Shown here one piece after another: positions 5,856 to 5,941 of a stretch of 5,941 nucleotides of DNA. The stretch's first letter is position 1. Each line of letters opens with the position of its first letter. A model generated the notes under the pieces. The model was not told the origin of the DNA, did not search any database, and saw nothing but the letters and a program-made list of their open reading frames with translations. The stretch covers positions 1 to 5,941 of the forward strand of contig SOKC01000013.1 of NCBI GenBank assembly GCA_004376325.1, in the 5' to 3' direction. The position numbers and the translations under genes are program-made. The stretch is from Actinomycetota bacterium (GTDB taxonomy: Bacteria > Actinomycetota > Humimicrobiia > Humimicrobiales > Humimicrobiaceae).

Positions 5856-5941
5856 CTTCTTTAATTCCTCAGCATATTTCTGCGCTTGCTTTCTTACCTG
5901 CGCTGCCTTTTCGGTAATAAATTCACAGGTCTTGCCGCAGC
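5835..5941 (-). CDS. 3' end of an unidentified gene with a Cys pair and a charged helical tail
   Basis: On the minus strand an open frame enters from the window edge and ends at TAG (5835-5837), giving 34 visible C-terminal residues, CGKTCEFITEKAAQVRKQAQKYAEELKKNMEETK. The residue cut by the edge has a codon ending GC, so it is Cys, Ser, Arg or Gly. A CGKTC cysteine pair is followed by an amphipathic, Lys/Glu/Gln/Ala-rich helix, resembling the tails of small coiled-coil proteins. No family can be named from this fragment. The gene is convergent with the efflux operon and shares its terminator hairpin. Coding status is supported by the protein-like composition and by a hairpin placed exactly at the stop. 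The start and function lie outside the window. Confidence 0.65.
   Translation of the reverse strand, partial: CGKTCEFITEKAAQVRKQAQKYAEELKKNMEETK

Overview
The window is about 5.9 kb of AT-rich bacterial DNA. The gene content is ordinary, but the control DNA between genes shows some structure. It holds a type II toxin-antitoxin pair, enolase, a three-gene ABC efflux operon of the MacAB/YknXYZ kind, and the 3' end of one further gene. The organism is a low-GC bacterium that cannot be named from this sequence. ATG and TTG starts, GGAG-type ribosome sites and sigma70-like -10 elements fit bacteria in general. A lipoprotein adaptor whose hairpin tip carries an RLS-like motif hints at a diderm cell with a TolC-like channel, but this is inference.

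Layout from left to right. Positions 1-85 are an unassigned edge. The minus-strand pair vapB-vapC (AbrB-fold antitoxin at 484-726, PIN-domain ribonuclease toxin at 86-487) overlaps by ATGA. Its promoter lies at 761-789, inside three palindromic GTAWTAC boxes spaced exactly 17 bp apart (771-815), a probable autoregulatory operator. A possible 24-codon minus-strand peptide gene fills part of the gap up to eno (919-2211, minus strand), which encodes an intact 430-residue enolase.

A very AT-rich 268-bp intergenic region (2212-2479) separates eno from the rightward transporter operon. It contains back-to-back extended -10 elements sharing one TATAATA core, and a perfect 7-bp inverted repeat beside them.

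The operon comprises a lipoprotein membrane-fusion protein (2480-3793), an ABC ATPase (3786-4565) and an FtsX/MacB-type permease (4579-5811). The first two genes overlap and the third begins 13 nt later, so all three are probably one transcript. The ATPase dimer would power the four-helix permease, and the adaptor would link it to the envelope or to an outer-membrane channel. The substrate cannot be read from the sequence. The operon ends at a strong hairpin (5822-5855) that also forms the coding end of a convergent minus-strand gene, of which 34 codons are visible (5835-5941).

No CRISPR array, rRNA, tRNA, insertion sequence or phage gene was seen, and I found no clearly new multi-gene system. 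The observations most worth a second look are the 17-bp-phased vapBC operator, the symmetric divergent promoter, the 19-bp tandem duplication at the end of the adaptor gene, and the terminator built into a coding end.
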